A stretch of 64,000 nt of DNA from Occallatibacter riparius (GTDB taxonomy: Bacteria; Acidobacteriota; Terriglobia; Terriglobales; Acidobacteriaceae). A program made the position numbers and the translations under genes. The stretch spans positions 3,286,001 to 3,350,000 of the forward strand of contig NZ_CP093313.1 in assembly GCF_025264625.1 (NCBI RefSeq). The letters run 5' to 3'. The notes below the pieces were generated by a model. That model was not told where the DNA came from and searched no databases. It saw nothing but the letters and a program-made list of their open reading frames with translations. This document shows, piece after piece, positions 9,439 to 17,824 of this stretch (positions within the stretch are counted from its first letter, which is position 1; each line of letters starts with the position of its first letter).

Positions 9439-9861
9439 CTATGACGGTGGCCCGGTCTTCTTGGGCGTTTCCGTCTCCGTCTTGGCTCCGGGAGTGGCCG
9501 GCGCGCCGCTCGCAGCCTGCATCTTGTCGATGGCCCGCCCAACCCGCTTGTGGAAGCGGCGCCAGTCGGAGTTATCAGGACCGATCTGGATGATGTTGGT
9601 CTTCATTGCGCAGCCGCTATCCGTCGTCCTCAGCTCAACGCGATCGGTGAAGACCGTCAGGTTGCCGAGCACGATGAACGACGCACGCCACTCCACGTTA
9701 TTCATCGACTGGATGCCGTAATCCCGTGGATTGCTGTAGAGCGTATCCTTCACCGCGCCCCACACCACATCGCAGGAGACCGGATATTCCTCGCTTGATC
9801 GCGACCAGGACGGCACGGATGATATCAGCAGAAAAAAGGCAACAAGAACGAGCTTCAACAT
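9439..9861 (-). CDS. Small exported protein of unknown function
   Basis: 140 aa from the ATG at 9861, chosen because GGGGAAA lies just upstream and the product begins MLKLVLVAFFLLISSVPSWS, a clean signal peptide. The longer frame back to 9975 reads through a ppk2 relic and is not credible. The mature region (CDVVWGAVKDTLYSNPRDYG...) has two cysteines and an acidic/Pro-rich tail (TKTETETPKKTGPP type). It resembles short secreted proteins common in Acidobacteria, with no defined role. Confidence 0.7.
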   Translation of the reverse strand: MLKLVLVAFFLLISSVPSWSRSSEEYPVSCDVVWGAVKDTLYSNPRDYGIQSMNNVEWRASFIVLGNLTVFTDRVELRTTDSGCAMKTNIIQIGPDNSDWRRFHKRVGRAIDKMQAASGAPATPGAKTETETPKKTGPPS

Positions 9862-9937
9862 GGCTTTCCCCGGTGAGCGAAAAGTGACAGCGACGGCGGG
9901 AGCAGCTTCGCGTTGAATTGTACGCCGACAAACCGAT

Positions 9938-10009
9938 TTAGCGGCAAATCTCCGGAACGCAAATCTCCGGAACAAAGTTCTGCCCCTGGAGAGGCGGCCG
10001 CACGTACGA
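9938..10009 (-). pseudogene. Relic of a second ppk2 3' end
   Basis: Read on the minus strand, this segment encodes SYVRPPLQGQNFVPEIC, then VPEIC again, then R and a TAA stop. The intact ppk2 about 1.9 kb away ends SKYVRPPIQEQNFVPEIYR-stop. The match includes the stop codon. Within the relic a 15-base unit (GTTCCGGAGATTTGC) is tandemly duplicated. No more of the gene is recognisable upstream of it (to higher coordinates). It sits in the otherwise empty 9862-10261 gap in front of the porin gene. Confidence 0.8.
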
Positions 10010-10261
10010 AGCCGTGCGGAACTGGATCGCGAGCGCCGTTGGCGCAGCTTGCGTGCTGAGAACGGGCTGAACCCGCTTTCAGCGTACCAGGCGCGTGACG
10101 GCTCTCACACGAACTGAAGTTTGAGCCGCTTCAGGCGATGAAGACACTGGAGATCATCCAGTGCGCCACCGTGGCGCGATGTGACCTGAATCCGGGGCAC
10201 CGAAGCTGCTACGCCGCAGTGATTTCCATGGACGTGCGATTCCATGTCCCGAAGGAGTCCC

Positions 10262-11404
10262 ATGAGACTGGGTGTGCCAGCATTCGTCCTGCTCGCCGCT
10301 TGCACGCTAAGTTCGGCGCAGACAGCGGACGAGTTAAAGAAACTGCAGTTTCACGGATTCGCCACACAAGCACTGATGGCGACCAGCAACAACAACTACC
10401 TGGGCATGGATACCCGGCACGTCAGCGCCGGCTGGACGGAGGCGGCGCTCAACATCAACGACCAGGTGAGCGAAAAGTTCCGTGCCGGGGTGCAGGTGCA
10501 TTACACCCGCCTGGGCGCGTTCGGCGGCGATAACGTCAGCCTCGACTGGGCCGCCGGCGACTACCGCCCGCGCGAAGCCTTTGGCCTGCGTGCCGGCAGG
10601 GTCAAGATCCGCTGGGGTCTATACAACGATACCCAGGATTATGACCCGGGCTACCTGTGGTCGCTGCTGCCGGAGCCGATTTACGCAGTGGACTGGCGCG
10701 CCACCAACCTGTCGCAGGATGGTGTGGAGGTTTACGGCAGGCTGCGGCTGAGCGACGCCAACGCACTCCAGTACAGCGCCTACTACGGCGCCTACAGTTG
10801 GTCGCCAAATGACGGTTATATGCAGGACTACAAGGAAGGCGGGACGGTCTTCACTTCTCACCCAAGCGGCACAACGCCGGGCGGCGATCTGCGTTGGCTT
10901 ACTCCGGTGCAGGGCCTCACATTGGGCGCTTCGCTGATGATTTACGATGCGCATGGCCATGTCGAGAACGGTTCTTTTCGAAGTGCCCCAGCCTATTGGC
11001 CCGCCTATTACGCGCAATACAACTACCAGAAGGTCTTCGCTTCCGCTCAGTATGCACGCGACATTGAATACGACATTTTTACGGTGGAGGCGGACCGGAG
11101 CGTGGAGCTCTCCGATGAGCGTGGCTGGTTCGTCATGGGCGGCTATCATCTGACGCCGAAGTTTCAGGCCGGTGCGTACTACACCCACTATGTGGATGCC
11201 GCTGCGGGGGACGATCACGACCCCGGCAACTATTTCGGAGACTGGGCGGTCTCCGGACGTTACGACTTGAACGCGCAGATATATCTCAAGCTGGAAGGGC
11301 ATTTCATTGATGGCAATGGAGTAGGCTTCTACGAATTCAATAATCCGAGTGGTTTGGCAGCGCGAACCAATGGGGCGATAGCCAAGCTTGGATTCACGTT
11401 CTGA
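10262..11404 (+). CDS. Outer-membrane beta-barrel (porin-like) protein
   Basis: 380 aa. The start at 10262 is preceded by GAAGGAG and gives the signal peptide MRLGVPAFVLLAACTLSSAQ. The mature protein alternates aromatic and polar residues in strands (FHGFATQALMATSNNNYLG, LKLEGHFIDGNGVGFYEFNN) and ends in IAKLGFTF, the terminal-Phe signature of BAM substrates. It lies 16 bases from the next gene, a phosphate-binding-like protein, so the two probably form an operon; phosphate or polyphosphate uptake is an inference from that pairing and from ppk2 beyond it. Confidence 0.8.
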   Translation: MRLGVPAFVLLAACTLSSAQTADELKKLQFHGFATQALMATSNNNYLGMDTRHVSAGWTEAALNINDQVSEKFRAGVQVHYTRLGAFGGDNVSLDWAAGDYRPREAFGLRAGRVKIRWGLYNDTQDYDPGYLWSLLPEPIYAVDWRATNLSQDGVEVYGRLRLSDANALQYSAYYGAYSWSPNDGYMQDYKEGGTVFTSHPSGTTPGGDLRWLTPVQGLTLGASLMIYDAHGHVENGSFRSAPAYWPAYYAQYNYQKVFASAQYARDIEYDIFTVEADRSVELSDERGWFVMGGYHLTPKFQAGAYYTHYVDAAAGDDHDPGNYFGDWAVSGRYDLNAQIYLKLEGHFIDGNGVGFYEFNNPSGLAARTNGAIAKLGFTF

Positions 11405-11420
11405 GCGGAAGGGAAAACAA

Positions 11421-11843
11421 ATGAAAAGCCTGATTCGTTGTGCTCTTCTGATTTCCGCCGCCATCCTGTGCAGCAGCGCAGGTTACGGCCAGGTCCTGGT
11501 GGTCGCAAATCCCAGCGTCGCGGCCGACTCAGTCTCAAAGAGCGAACTGCGCAACGTCTTCACGGGTGCGACAACCAAGCTCAAGGATGGATCGAAGGTG
11601 AAGCCCGTGCTGCTGAAGCAGGGGCCGACCCACGCCGCTTTCGTGACCGGAGACCTGTCGTTGAGCGAAGTGGCATTGTTGGTCTCCTGGCGCGGACTTG
11701 TGTTCTCAGGCCAGGGAGTGATGCCGAAGACATTCGACAGCGAATCGGCTCTGGTAGCTTTCATCGCGGAGACGCCCGGCGCGATTGGTTATATAAACCC
11801 TTCAACGCCGCATGGCAATGTCAAAATCTTGTCGCTGAAGTGA
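11421..11843 (+). CDS. Small PBP-like (phosphate ABC transporter substrate-binding-like) exported protein
   Basis: 140 aa with signal peptide MKSLIRCALLISAAILCSSAGYGQ. The mature region (VLVVANPSVAADSVSKSELRNVFTG...PKTFDSESALVAFIAETPGAIGYI) matches the small PstS-like PBP domain family, which is half the size of a transport-type PstS. It follows the porin gene closely and has GGAAGGG as ribosome binding site. Such pairs are common in proteobacterial and acidobacterial genomes; the ligand is unproven. Confidence 0.8.
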   Translation: MKSLIRCALLISAAILCSSAGYGQVLVVANPSVAADSVSKSELRNVFTGATTKLKDGSKVKPVLLKQGPTHAAFVTGDLSLSEVALLVSWRGLVFSGQGVMPKTFDSESALVAFIAETPGAIGYINPSTPHGNVKILSLK

Positions 11844-11857
11844 GCTGACCCCTCAAA

Positions 11858-11892
11858 GCTCGCATGCAGTCGGGCCGCGGCGGCATGCGAGC
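11858..11892. terminator. Inverted repeat between convergent PBP-like gene and ppk2
   Basis: Ten-base perfect arms GCTCGCATGC / GCATGCGAGC around a 15-base GC-rich loop, located exactly between two convergent stops (11843 and 11899). The position suggests bidirectional termination, although there is no U-tract. Confidence 0.5.
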
Positions 11893-11898
11893 CGCGGC

Positions 11899-12786
11899 TT
11901 ACCGGTAGATCTCCGGAACAAAGTTCTGTTCCTGGATCGGCGGCCGAACGTACTTTGATTTGATCACGGCCGGGAGCGGCTTCGGCTTGGGCGTCAGGTC
12001 CTTGTATTTGAACTGCGACAGCAGATGCCGGATCACGTTGAGCCGCGCCGCCTCCTTGTTATCGGAGTTCACCACGGACCACGGCGCCTGCTTGGTGTCG
12101 GTAATCGCGAACATCTCGTCCTTGGCGCGCGAGTAGTCGGCCCAGTGTTTGCGCGATTCCAGATCCATGGGGCTGAGCTTCCAGCGCTTGGTTACATTCT
12201 CCATGCGCTCCTTGAAACGCCGCTCCTGCTCCTCGTCGCTTACAGAGAACCAATATTTGATCAGTGTGATTCCGGAGCGCACCAGCATCCGCTCGAACTC
12301 CGGACAGGTCTGCATGAACTCCTGGTACTGGGCGTCGGTGCAGAAGCCCATCACCCGCTCCACGCCGGCGCGGTTATACCAACTCCGGTCGAAGAGCACC
12401 ATTTCGCCAGCGGCGGGCAGATGCGCTACATAACGCTGGAAATACCACTGCGTCTTCTCGCGTTCCGTGGGAGTGCCCAGCGCCACAACGCGGCAAATGC
12501 GTGGATTCAGCGGCTCCGTAATGCGCTTGATAGCGCCGCCCTTGCCGGCGGCGTCGCGGCCTTCGAAGATCACGACCACCCGCAAGCCCTCGTGCCGAAT
12601 CCACTCCTGCAGCTTCGCGAGCTCCACGTGAAGCTTGCCTAGTTCCTTGCCATATTTGCAGTCCTGCCCGATGCAAAGGGTCTTTGTGGACGAGTAATGA
12701 GCGCTGTCGTCCAGGGGTGTAACGGAGATCTGCCCTTTGCCATTGGGGCTGGAATGACCATTCTGGCCGGCTTTCTTGTTCTTCAT
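11899..12786 (-). CDS. ppk2: Polyphosphate kinase 2
   Basis: 295 aa. PPK2 transfers phosphate between polyphosphate and nucleoside di- or monophosphates. Visible motifs are Walker A EGRDAAGKGG (residues 75-84), Walker B LFDRSWYNRAGVE near 137, and the lid region (EEQERRFKERMENVTKRWKLSPMD). The start at 12786 has GGAGG at good spacing; the upstream Met in the same frame adds eleven unrelated residues. The single-domain size fits class I, usually NDP-phosphorylating, but class cannot be fixed by eye. The neighbours (PBP-like protein, porin) suggest a phosphate theme. Confidence 0.93.
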   Translation of the reverse strand: MKNKKAGQNGHSSPNGKGQISVTPLDDSAHYSSTKTLCIGQDCKYGKELGKLHVELAKLQEWIRHEGLRVVVIFEGRDAAGKGGAIKRITEPLNPRICRVVALGTPTEREKTQWYFQRYVAHLPAAGEMVLFDRSWYNRAGVERVMGFCTDAQYQEFMQTCPEFERMLVRSGITLIKYWFSVSDEEQERRFKERMENVTKRWKLSPMDLESRKHWADYSRAKDEMFAITDTKQAPWSVVNSDNKEAARLNVIRHLLSQFKYKDLTPKPKPLPAVIKSKYVRPPIQEQNFVPEIYR

Positions 12787-12934
12787 CGTCCCTCCTCGCG
12801 CCGCAGCTTGCAGGCACACGGACGCTTCCTTTGCTTATCGGCGTTTCCCTGAATTCGTGCGCCATTTTACCCCGAATGGAACGCGGCGCAACTATGCGTT
12901 TCGACAGTGTGCGCGCTCGCCGTACCATGGGTCT

Positions 12935-13486
12935 GTGTCGATCAACACGCTGTTTACCATCGGCCACTCCACCCATCCCATCCAGGAATTCATCGATCTC
13001 CTGAAGGCGCACAGCGTGGAACACCTCGTGGACGTGCGGTCGATCCCGAAGTCGCGCCACTGCCCGCAGTTCAACAGCGAGGCGCTCGGGCCGGCACTCC
13101 AAGCAGCCGGTATCGGGTACACGCCTATCAAGGCCTTGGGTGGCAGGCGCTACAGCCGAAAGGGCTCCATCAATACAGGCTGGCGCAACGCGTCCTTTCG
13201 CGGGTATGCCGACTACATGGCCACGCCCGCCTTCGCGGAGGGCCTCGAGGAACTAACGGCCATCGCCCGTCGGCAAAACACGGCTATCATGTGCGCCGAA
13301 GCAGTGCCGTGGCGTTGCCACCGCTCGCTGATCGCCGATGCCATGATGTTGCGCGGGTGGGAGGTGCTTGAGATTATGAGCGCGCAGCCAGCCAGGCCGC
13401 ACAAGCTCACGCCGTTTCTCAAAGTGGTGGACGGACAGCTCACGTATCCGCCGGAAGGGCCCGAGCAAAGGGAACTCCCTCTCTAG
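12935..13486 (+). CDS. DUF488 domain protein
   Basis: 183 aa. The N-terminal block INTLFTIGHSTHPIQEFIDLL, then VEHLVDVRSIPKSRHCPQFN, and CAEAVPWRCHRSLIADAMM are the standard DUF488 signatures; the conserved Cys/Arg/His cluster suggests a catalytic or metal-binding site, but no reaction is established. The best start is GTG 12935, because homologues begin just before FTIGHS; there is no good Shine-Dalgarno, and the longer frame from 12776 overlaps ppk2. It is divergent from ppk2. Confidence 0.8.
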   Translation: MSINTLFTIGHSTHPIQEFIDLLKAHSVEHLVDVRSIPKSRHCPQFNSEALGPALQAAGIGYTPIKALGGRRYSRKGSINTGWRNASFRGYADYMATPAFAEGLEELTAIARRQNTAIMCAEAVPWRCHRSLIADAMMLRGWEVLEIMSAQPARPHKLTPFLKVVDGQLTYPPEGPEQRELPL

Positions 13487-13492
13487 GGCGTG

Positions 13493-14413
13493 TCAGGCGG
13501 CGGCATCGAGCTTGCGCTCGAGGTCGCTGCGCTTCGACTCGAATTCCGCGGCCTTCTTGTCCTCGTTTTCGATTACCCAGTTCACTTCGCCACCCACCAG
13601 AATGGCGAAGCCGGTGATGTAAAGCCACAGCATCAGGATCACCACTGCGCCAAGCGAACCGTAGGTCGCACTGTAGCTGTTGAAGAAGTGCAGATAGACA
13701 CGCAGACCCAGCGAGGCCACGAGCCACATGGCTACGCCCACCGCCGCTCCCGGGGTCACCCAGTACCATTTGCGCTCTTTGAGGTCGGGTCCCCAGTAGT
13801 AGACCAGCGAGTATGACAGCAGCATGGCCGCAAACATCACGGGCCACTGCAGAATCTTCCAGGAGATGCGGAAAGCCGCGCCGAGACCAACATGATCGGC
13901 GATGAGTTGCCCGATCTGGCCTCCATGGAGCGCCAGCACCACCGCGACAATCATCAGCAGCGCGAGACCAAGCGTGAGCCCGAGAACGGTGAGTTTCTGC
14001 TTGATGATCGAGCGCGTTTCCTTGGTTCGATAGATCACATTCAGCGAAGTAATGATCGCGCTCATGCCGCCTGAAGCCGCCCACAGCGCGCCCAGAATGC
14101 CGGCGGCAAGCTTTACGCCGCTCGAATGTAGCAGGGTCTGGTTCACTACGTTGTGTACCAGGTCGGAAGCGGAACCCGGCGTCAATTGCGCCAGCGTTGT
14201 CATGATCCGGTCGCGAAGCTGCGTTCCCGATTGCGCAAAAAGGCCCAGCAACGACAGCAGGAACACGAACATGGGAAACAGTGCGAGCATGAAGTAATAG
14301 GAGAGCGAGGACGAGCGGGTGCTCAGCTCATCCTCGCCCATCTTCTTGATGCCCATCTGCGTGAGACGCAGCGGCGTAAGCCCGCCGAATTTCCAGAGCG
14401 ATTGCGCTTTCAT
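13493..14413 (-). CDS. YihY/BrkB family integral membrane protein
   Basis: 306 aa with six hydrophobic segments. Family hallmarks are the N-terminal STRSSSLSYYFMLALFPMF, RDRIMTTLAQLTPGSASDLV, LWAASGGMSAIITSLNVIYRTKETR and YGSLGAVVILMLWLYITGFAILVGGEVNW. Once annotated as ribonuclease BN, the family is now regarded as membrane proteins of unclear function. It is the last gene of a five-gene operon of small inner-membrane proteins, one base after the previous stop. Confidence 0.9.
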   Translation of the reverse strand: MKAQSLWKFGGLTPLRLTQMGIKKMGEDELSTRSSSLSYYFMLALFPMFVFLLSLLGLFAQSGTQLRDRIMTTLAQLTPGSASDLVHNVVNQTLLHSSGVKLAAGILGALWAASGGMSAIITSLNVIYRTKETRSIIKQKLTVLGLTLGLALLMIVAVVLALHGGQIGQLIADHVGLGAAFRISWKILQWPVMFAAMLLSYSLVYYWGPDLKERKWYWVTPGAAVGVAMWLVASLGLRVYLHFFNSYSATYGSLGAVVILMLWLYITGFAILVGGEVNWVIENEDKKAAEFESKRSDLERKLDAAA

Positions 14414-14414
14414 G

Positions 14415-14849
14415 TCACGCCGCCTCTGCGTGCGGATGCCTCTTCTCCGGCCGCTGAGGATGCTCCGGGAATCGCGTTACTTCTGCTAGCCCAGTCATGA
14501 CAGCGCCCTGCAGCAGGAAGAAGCCCTTCTCCTTCTCGTCATTGAATGCCAGGAACTGCGGCATGGTGGCGAACATGGCTGCAAGGCCTGCATCGATCTC
14601 GCGGCGCGTCCTGAAGTTGATCACCCGATTCATGCCGGCGGGCGAATCGGTCAGCGCGGTGAGCGCAAGGTCGGTAGCACCGCAGATGAGCGAGGCCACT
14701 GCGGCCCGTTTGTTCCTGCGCCAGAACAGGCCGGCGGCAGCCAGGAACGATCCGGCCACCACGTAATTCACAATCGAGTGCCCCTTGGAGGAGACAGTCC
14801 GCGGAAATGGCTTGGCCGCGAGCTTCGCGACACTATTCAGCATCGACAT
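14415..14849 (-). CDS. Small integral membrane protein, operon member
   Basis: 144 aa. Two to three hydrophobic helices (IVNYVVAGSFLAAAGLFW; AAVASLICGATDLALTALTD) follow a short basic N-terminus, and a His/Arg/Pro-rich cytoplasmic tail ends it. No named family is recognised; similar proteins accompany YihY and phage-holin-like genes in Acidobacteria. Its stop is one base from the YihY start, and it lies 33 bases downstream of the 76-residue gene. Confidence 0.7.
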   Translation of the reverse strand: MSMLNSVAKLAAKPFPRTVSSKGHSIVNYVVAGSFLAAAGLFWRRNKRAAVASLICGATDLALTALTDSPAGMNRVINFRTRREIDAGLAAMFATMPQFLAFNDEKEKGFFLLQGAVMTGLAEVTRFPEHPQRPEKRHPHAEAA

Positions 14850-14882
14850 CGAAGGTTCTCCCTGCGCGACAGAGCGGCGCGC

Positions 14883-15113
14883 TTATCGTTCCGTGAAGAT
14901 TCCGGCGAACGCGAATCCTGAGACCAGGCCCACGCCGGCAACGATGAGCGCGGCCGGCCCGAAGTGCTTGCGTGCCTGCTTCTCCACGTCCAGCGTCTCG
15001 CGCGTCGCTGCGAGTTTGGTCTTCAGCTCGTTCGCGCGCTCGTGCAGAAGATGCCGTTCTTCCAGCGCGCGAAGTTCCAGGTTCTCAATCTGCATATGCG
15101 GCATGGTGCTCAT
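14883..15113 (-). CDS. Small YqjK/DUF3618-like membrane protein
   Basis: 76 aa. The start at 15113 overlaps the upstream stop as ATGA, indicating translational coupling. An amphipathic helical half (IENLELRALEERHLLHERAN, ELKTKLAATRETLDVEKQAR) is followed by one membrane helix (FGPAALIVAGVGLVSGFAFAG). This helix-plus-anchor plan resembles the third gene of E. coli yqjD-yqjE-yqjK, though sequence similarity cannot be asserted by eye. Confidence 0.65.
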   Translation of the reverse strand: MSTMPHMQIENLELRALEERHLLHERANELKTKLAATRETLDVEKQARKHFGPAALIVAGVGLVSGFAFAGIFTER

Positions 15114-15553
15114 ATCTGGTTCCTCACTTCGCGCTGAATCCACACGGAATCTTCCTTCAGAACGCGCATGGTCTTCTTGGGCATCAGCTGGCGCGTCTCG
15201 AATTCGCGCTTGGCAAAGTAAGCCATCACGCCGCCCAGAATCGTCCACAGCACCGCGACCGCCGCGAACGCGATCGCCCAGCGATAAGGATTAGTGGGCA
15301 GGAACGCGACCACCAGTCCCACCAGTGCCAGCGTGAACAGCACGTAGGCGGTGAGCAGCATCGTGATGCCGACTGCCGCGAGCGGAGCCGCCACCTTGAG
15401 CATCTTCATGTTCTCGCTCATCTCGGTCTTGAGCATCGTGATGCGCGTTTCCACAAACTGCTTCAGTTCCTCTTTCGCATCGAACAGAATCGAGCCGAAG
15501 CTGCGGCCATTGTGTACATCGTGGTTGTATGTTTCGTGATTTGTCTGGTTCAT
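15110..15553 (-). CDS. Phage-holin-superfamily (YqjE-like) membrane protein
   Basis: 147 aa. An N-terminal helix (SFGSILFDAKEELKQFVETR...MLKTEMSENMKMLK) is followed by two adjacent TM helices (VGITMLLTAYVLFTLALVGL; WAIAFAAVAVLWTILGGVMA) and a basic tail, matching the Phage_holin_3_6/YqjE family. The start at 15553 has GGAGGT upstream and overlaps the preceding gene's stop (ATGA). These are housekeeping inner-membrane proteins, not evidence of a prophage. Confidence 0.8.
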   Translation of the reverse strand: MNQTNHETYNHDVHNGRSFGSILFDAKEELKQFVETRITMLKTEMSENMKMLKVAAPLAAVGITMLLTAYVLFTLALVGLVVAFLPTNPYRWAIAFAAVAVLWTILGGVMAYFAKREFETRQLMPKKTMRVLKEDSVWIQREVRNQI

Positions 15554-15954
15554 GACTGACGCGACCTCCACACGCGAATCCCAACGCCCACTACGAACGC
15601 GCTTGCCGCAATAATGCCCAGCACGCGCACCGGATATTTGCGCTGCGCGTATCTGGCCACGTCGCGCGTCTGCCTACTTACTTCGCCGGTGCGCTGCGAC
15701 AGGCGGGAATAGCCGTCCGCTGCCCGGCGCCGTGCTTCGCGATACAGCCGGCCCGCCGACTGCTTTGTCGTGTGCAGGACATCTCTGGCGCGGTCTATCG
15801 TATGGCCAGGGATCATCCCGAAGCCGCGCCGCGTCCGCCAGTTGCGCTCGGTTGGATTGATGGGCATCAGGGTTGGAGGTGGTGGCGGCGCTGGCAAGGT
15901 CGTCGGCCCGCTGAGCGTCTCAGTGTAAGTCTCTTCTCTGTTTGGTAGGCCCAT
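15550..15954 (-). CDS. DUF883/YqjD-like tail-anchored protein, first gene of the operon
   Basis: 134 aa. A Pro-rich N-terminus (LPAPPPPPTLMPINP) leads to a long amphipathic helical region (DRARDVLHTTKQSAGRLYRE, ARRRAADGYSRLSQRTGEVS) and a C-terminal membrane helix (VRVLGIIAASAFVVGVGIRV). ElaB/YqjD-type proteins of this shape bind ribosomes at the membrane in E. coli; transferring that role here is inference. The operon order (YqjD-like, YqjE-like, YqjK-like, two more membrane proteins) supports the family link. Confidence 0.65.
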   Translation of the reverse strand: MGLPNREETYTETLSGPTTLPAPPPPPTLMPINPTERNWRTRRGFGMIPGHTIDRARDVLHTTKQSAGRLYREARRRAADGYSRLSQRTGEVSRQTRDVARYAQRKYPVRVLGIIAASAFVVGVGIRVWRSRQS

Positions 15955-16260
15955 ATTTATGCACCCGCGCTAAGTTGAAGTTGGCCCTGAGTTACCGTTC
16001 TAAGCTATCTGCTGGACGTGCCAGAGCGGCTTGCCTGAGCTGCCGGGTAGGGAATCGTCTCGCTCAGCGATCCCTCCCCGGCATTATCCCCGCTCCAGAT
16101 CCCGGGAGCCCTCTCGCGCTCCAGTGATCTATCTCTGCGATGCCCCTGAATTCAAGGGTGTTGCACTACGGGTGGATTCGCGCTGTTCCCGTCGCTTGTT
16201 CCGTCACCGCCTGGGATCCATTTACCCTAGAGGGGTTACCTCTTCAGGAGCAGTTCCGCA
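15955..16260. other. Divergent intergenic region upstream of yqjD-like operon and fumarase
   Basis: 306 bases with no credible gene. It must hold both promoters. CAGGAG at about 16245, 11 bases before the ATG, is the likely fumarase ribosome binding site. I see no confident sigma-70 hexamers or strong hairpin. Confidence 0.4.
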
Positions 16261-17790
16261 ATGACCGTCATCCGCCAGCAGGACCTGATCGACAGCGTGG
16301 CCGGCGCGCTGCAGTACATCAGCTACTACCATCCCGTCGACTACATCACCAACCTTGCCAAAGCCTACGAGAAGGAAGAGTCGGCCGCGGCCAAGGACGC
16401 CATGGCGCAGATCCTCATCAACAGCCGCATGTGCGCCGAGGGCCATCGCCCTATCTGCCAGGACACCGGCGTGGTCAACGTCTTTCTCAAGGTGGGCATG
16501 GATGTGCGCTTCGCAGGACCCGACGGCGGTAGTCCAACGATGACCCTGCAGCAGATCGTCGATGAGGGAGTGCGCAAGGCCTATCTAGACCCTGAGAACA
16601 CTTTGCGCGCCAGCATGCTGGCCGATCCTGCCGGAGCCCGCAAGAACACCCGCGACAACACGCCCAGCGTAGTGACGGTGGAACTGGTTCCCGGGGATGA
16701 AGTGGAGATCACGGTTGCAGCGAAGGGCGGCGGGTCCGAGGCGAAGTCGAAGTTCGCTATGCTCAATCCGTCAGACTCGATAGTGGAGTGGGTGCTCAAG
16801 ACAGTCCCCACGATGGGCGCCGGCTGGTGCCCGCCCGGCATGCTGGGCATCGGCATTGGCGGCACGGCGGAGAAGGCTATGCTGCTGGCCAAGCAGTCGC
16901 TCATGGACCCCATCGACATCCAGGATCTGATCGCGCGCGGCCCGCAAACAACCGCTGAAAAGCTCCGCGTCGAGCTCTATGACAAGGTGAACAAGTTAGG
17001 TATCGGCGCGCAGGGCCTGGGCGGCCTCACCACGGTTCTCGACGTCAAGGTGCTCGACGCCCCCTGCCACGCGGCCAACTTGCCTATCGCCATGATCCCC
17101 AACTGCGCCGCCACGCGGCACGCGCATCTGGTGCTCGACGGGTCCGGCCCCGTCTACCTTGATCCGCCGTCGCTGAAGGACTGGCCCGAACTGACCTACT
17201 CGCCGCAGGGTGCACGCCGCGTCAACCTCGACACCGTCACCCGTGAAGAAGCCGCGACGTTCAAGCCCGGCGAAGTCCTGCTGCTGAACGGCAAGCTGCT
17301 CACCGGCCGCGACGCCGCCCATAAGCGCATGACCGATATGCTCAGACGCGGCGAGAACCTGCCGGTCGACTTCCGCAACCGCTTCATCTATTATGTCGGC
17401 CCCGTCGATCCCGTCCGCGAAGAGGTGATCGGGCCAGCCGGCCCCACCACCGCCACGCGTATGGACAAGTTCACCCGCCAGATGCTCGCCGAAACCGGCC
17501 TGCTCGGCATGGTGGGCAAGGCCGAGCGCGGCCCCACCGCTATCGAAGCCATTAAGGAGTTCGGCGCGGTCTATCTGATGGCTGTGGGTGGAGCTGCCTA
17601 TCTCGTCTCGAAAGCCATCAAGGGTTCACGGCGTCTCGCCTTCGATGATCTCGGCATGGAAGGGATCTACGAGTTCGAAGTCGTTGATATGCCCGTTACT
17701 GTAGCCGTCGACTCCAAGGGCACCAGCGTTCACCAGACCGGCCCCGCCGAGTGGCAGCAGCGCATCGCCGGAATACCGATCCTGCAGTGA
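16261..17790 (+). CDS. Class I (iron-sulfur) fumarate hydratase
   Basis: 509 aa. Interconverts fumarate and malate in the TCA cycle with an oxygen-sensitive [4Fe-4S] cluster. The alpha (TtdA-like) half has RPICQDTGVVNVFLKVG and ends with SCAATRHAH-type cluster ligation (here IPNCAATRHAHLVLDGSG). The beta (TtdB-like) half begins at about residue 330 and has LLLNGKLLTGRDAAHKRM and YVGPVDPVREEVIGPAGPTT. The fused form is the usual FumA/FumB length. The cupin gene starts 34 bases downstream and may be cotranscribed. Confidence 0.93.
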   Translation: MTVIRQQDLIDSVAGALQYISYYHPVDYITNLAKAYEKEESAAAKDAMAQILINSRMCAEGHRPICQDTGVVNVFLKVGMDVRFAGPDGGSPTMTLQQIVDEGVRKAYLDPENTLRASMLADPAGARKNTRDNTPSVVTVELVPGDEVEITVAAKGGGSEAKSKFAMLNPSDSIVEWVLKTVPTMGAGWCPPGMLGIGIGGTAEKAMLLAKQSLMDPIDIQDLIARGPQTTAEKLRVELYDKVNKLGIGAQGLGGLTTVLDVKVLDAPCHAANLPIAMIPNCAATRHAHLVLDGSGPVYLDPPSLKDWPELTYSPQGARRVNLDTVTREEAATFKPGEVLLLNGKLLTGRDAAHKRMTDMLRRGENLPVDFRNRFIYYVGPVDPVREEVIGPAGPTTATRMDKFTRQMLAETGLLGMVGKAERGPTAIEAIKEFGAVYLMAVGGAAYLVSKAIKGSRRLAFDDLGMEGIYEFEVVDMPVTVAVDSKGTSVHQTGPAEWQQRIAGIPILQ

Positions 17791-17824
17791 GGCACATGAA
17801 CTCGGGCGTTTTGGAGGCCAAACG

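Noticed and set aside
15110..15553. Phage-holin annotation as a prophage sign
   Set aside because: The Phage_holin_3_6/YqjE family is chromosomal, and neighbours are membrane housekeeping genes; no phage structural or integrase genes exist here.
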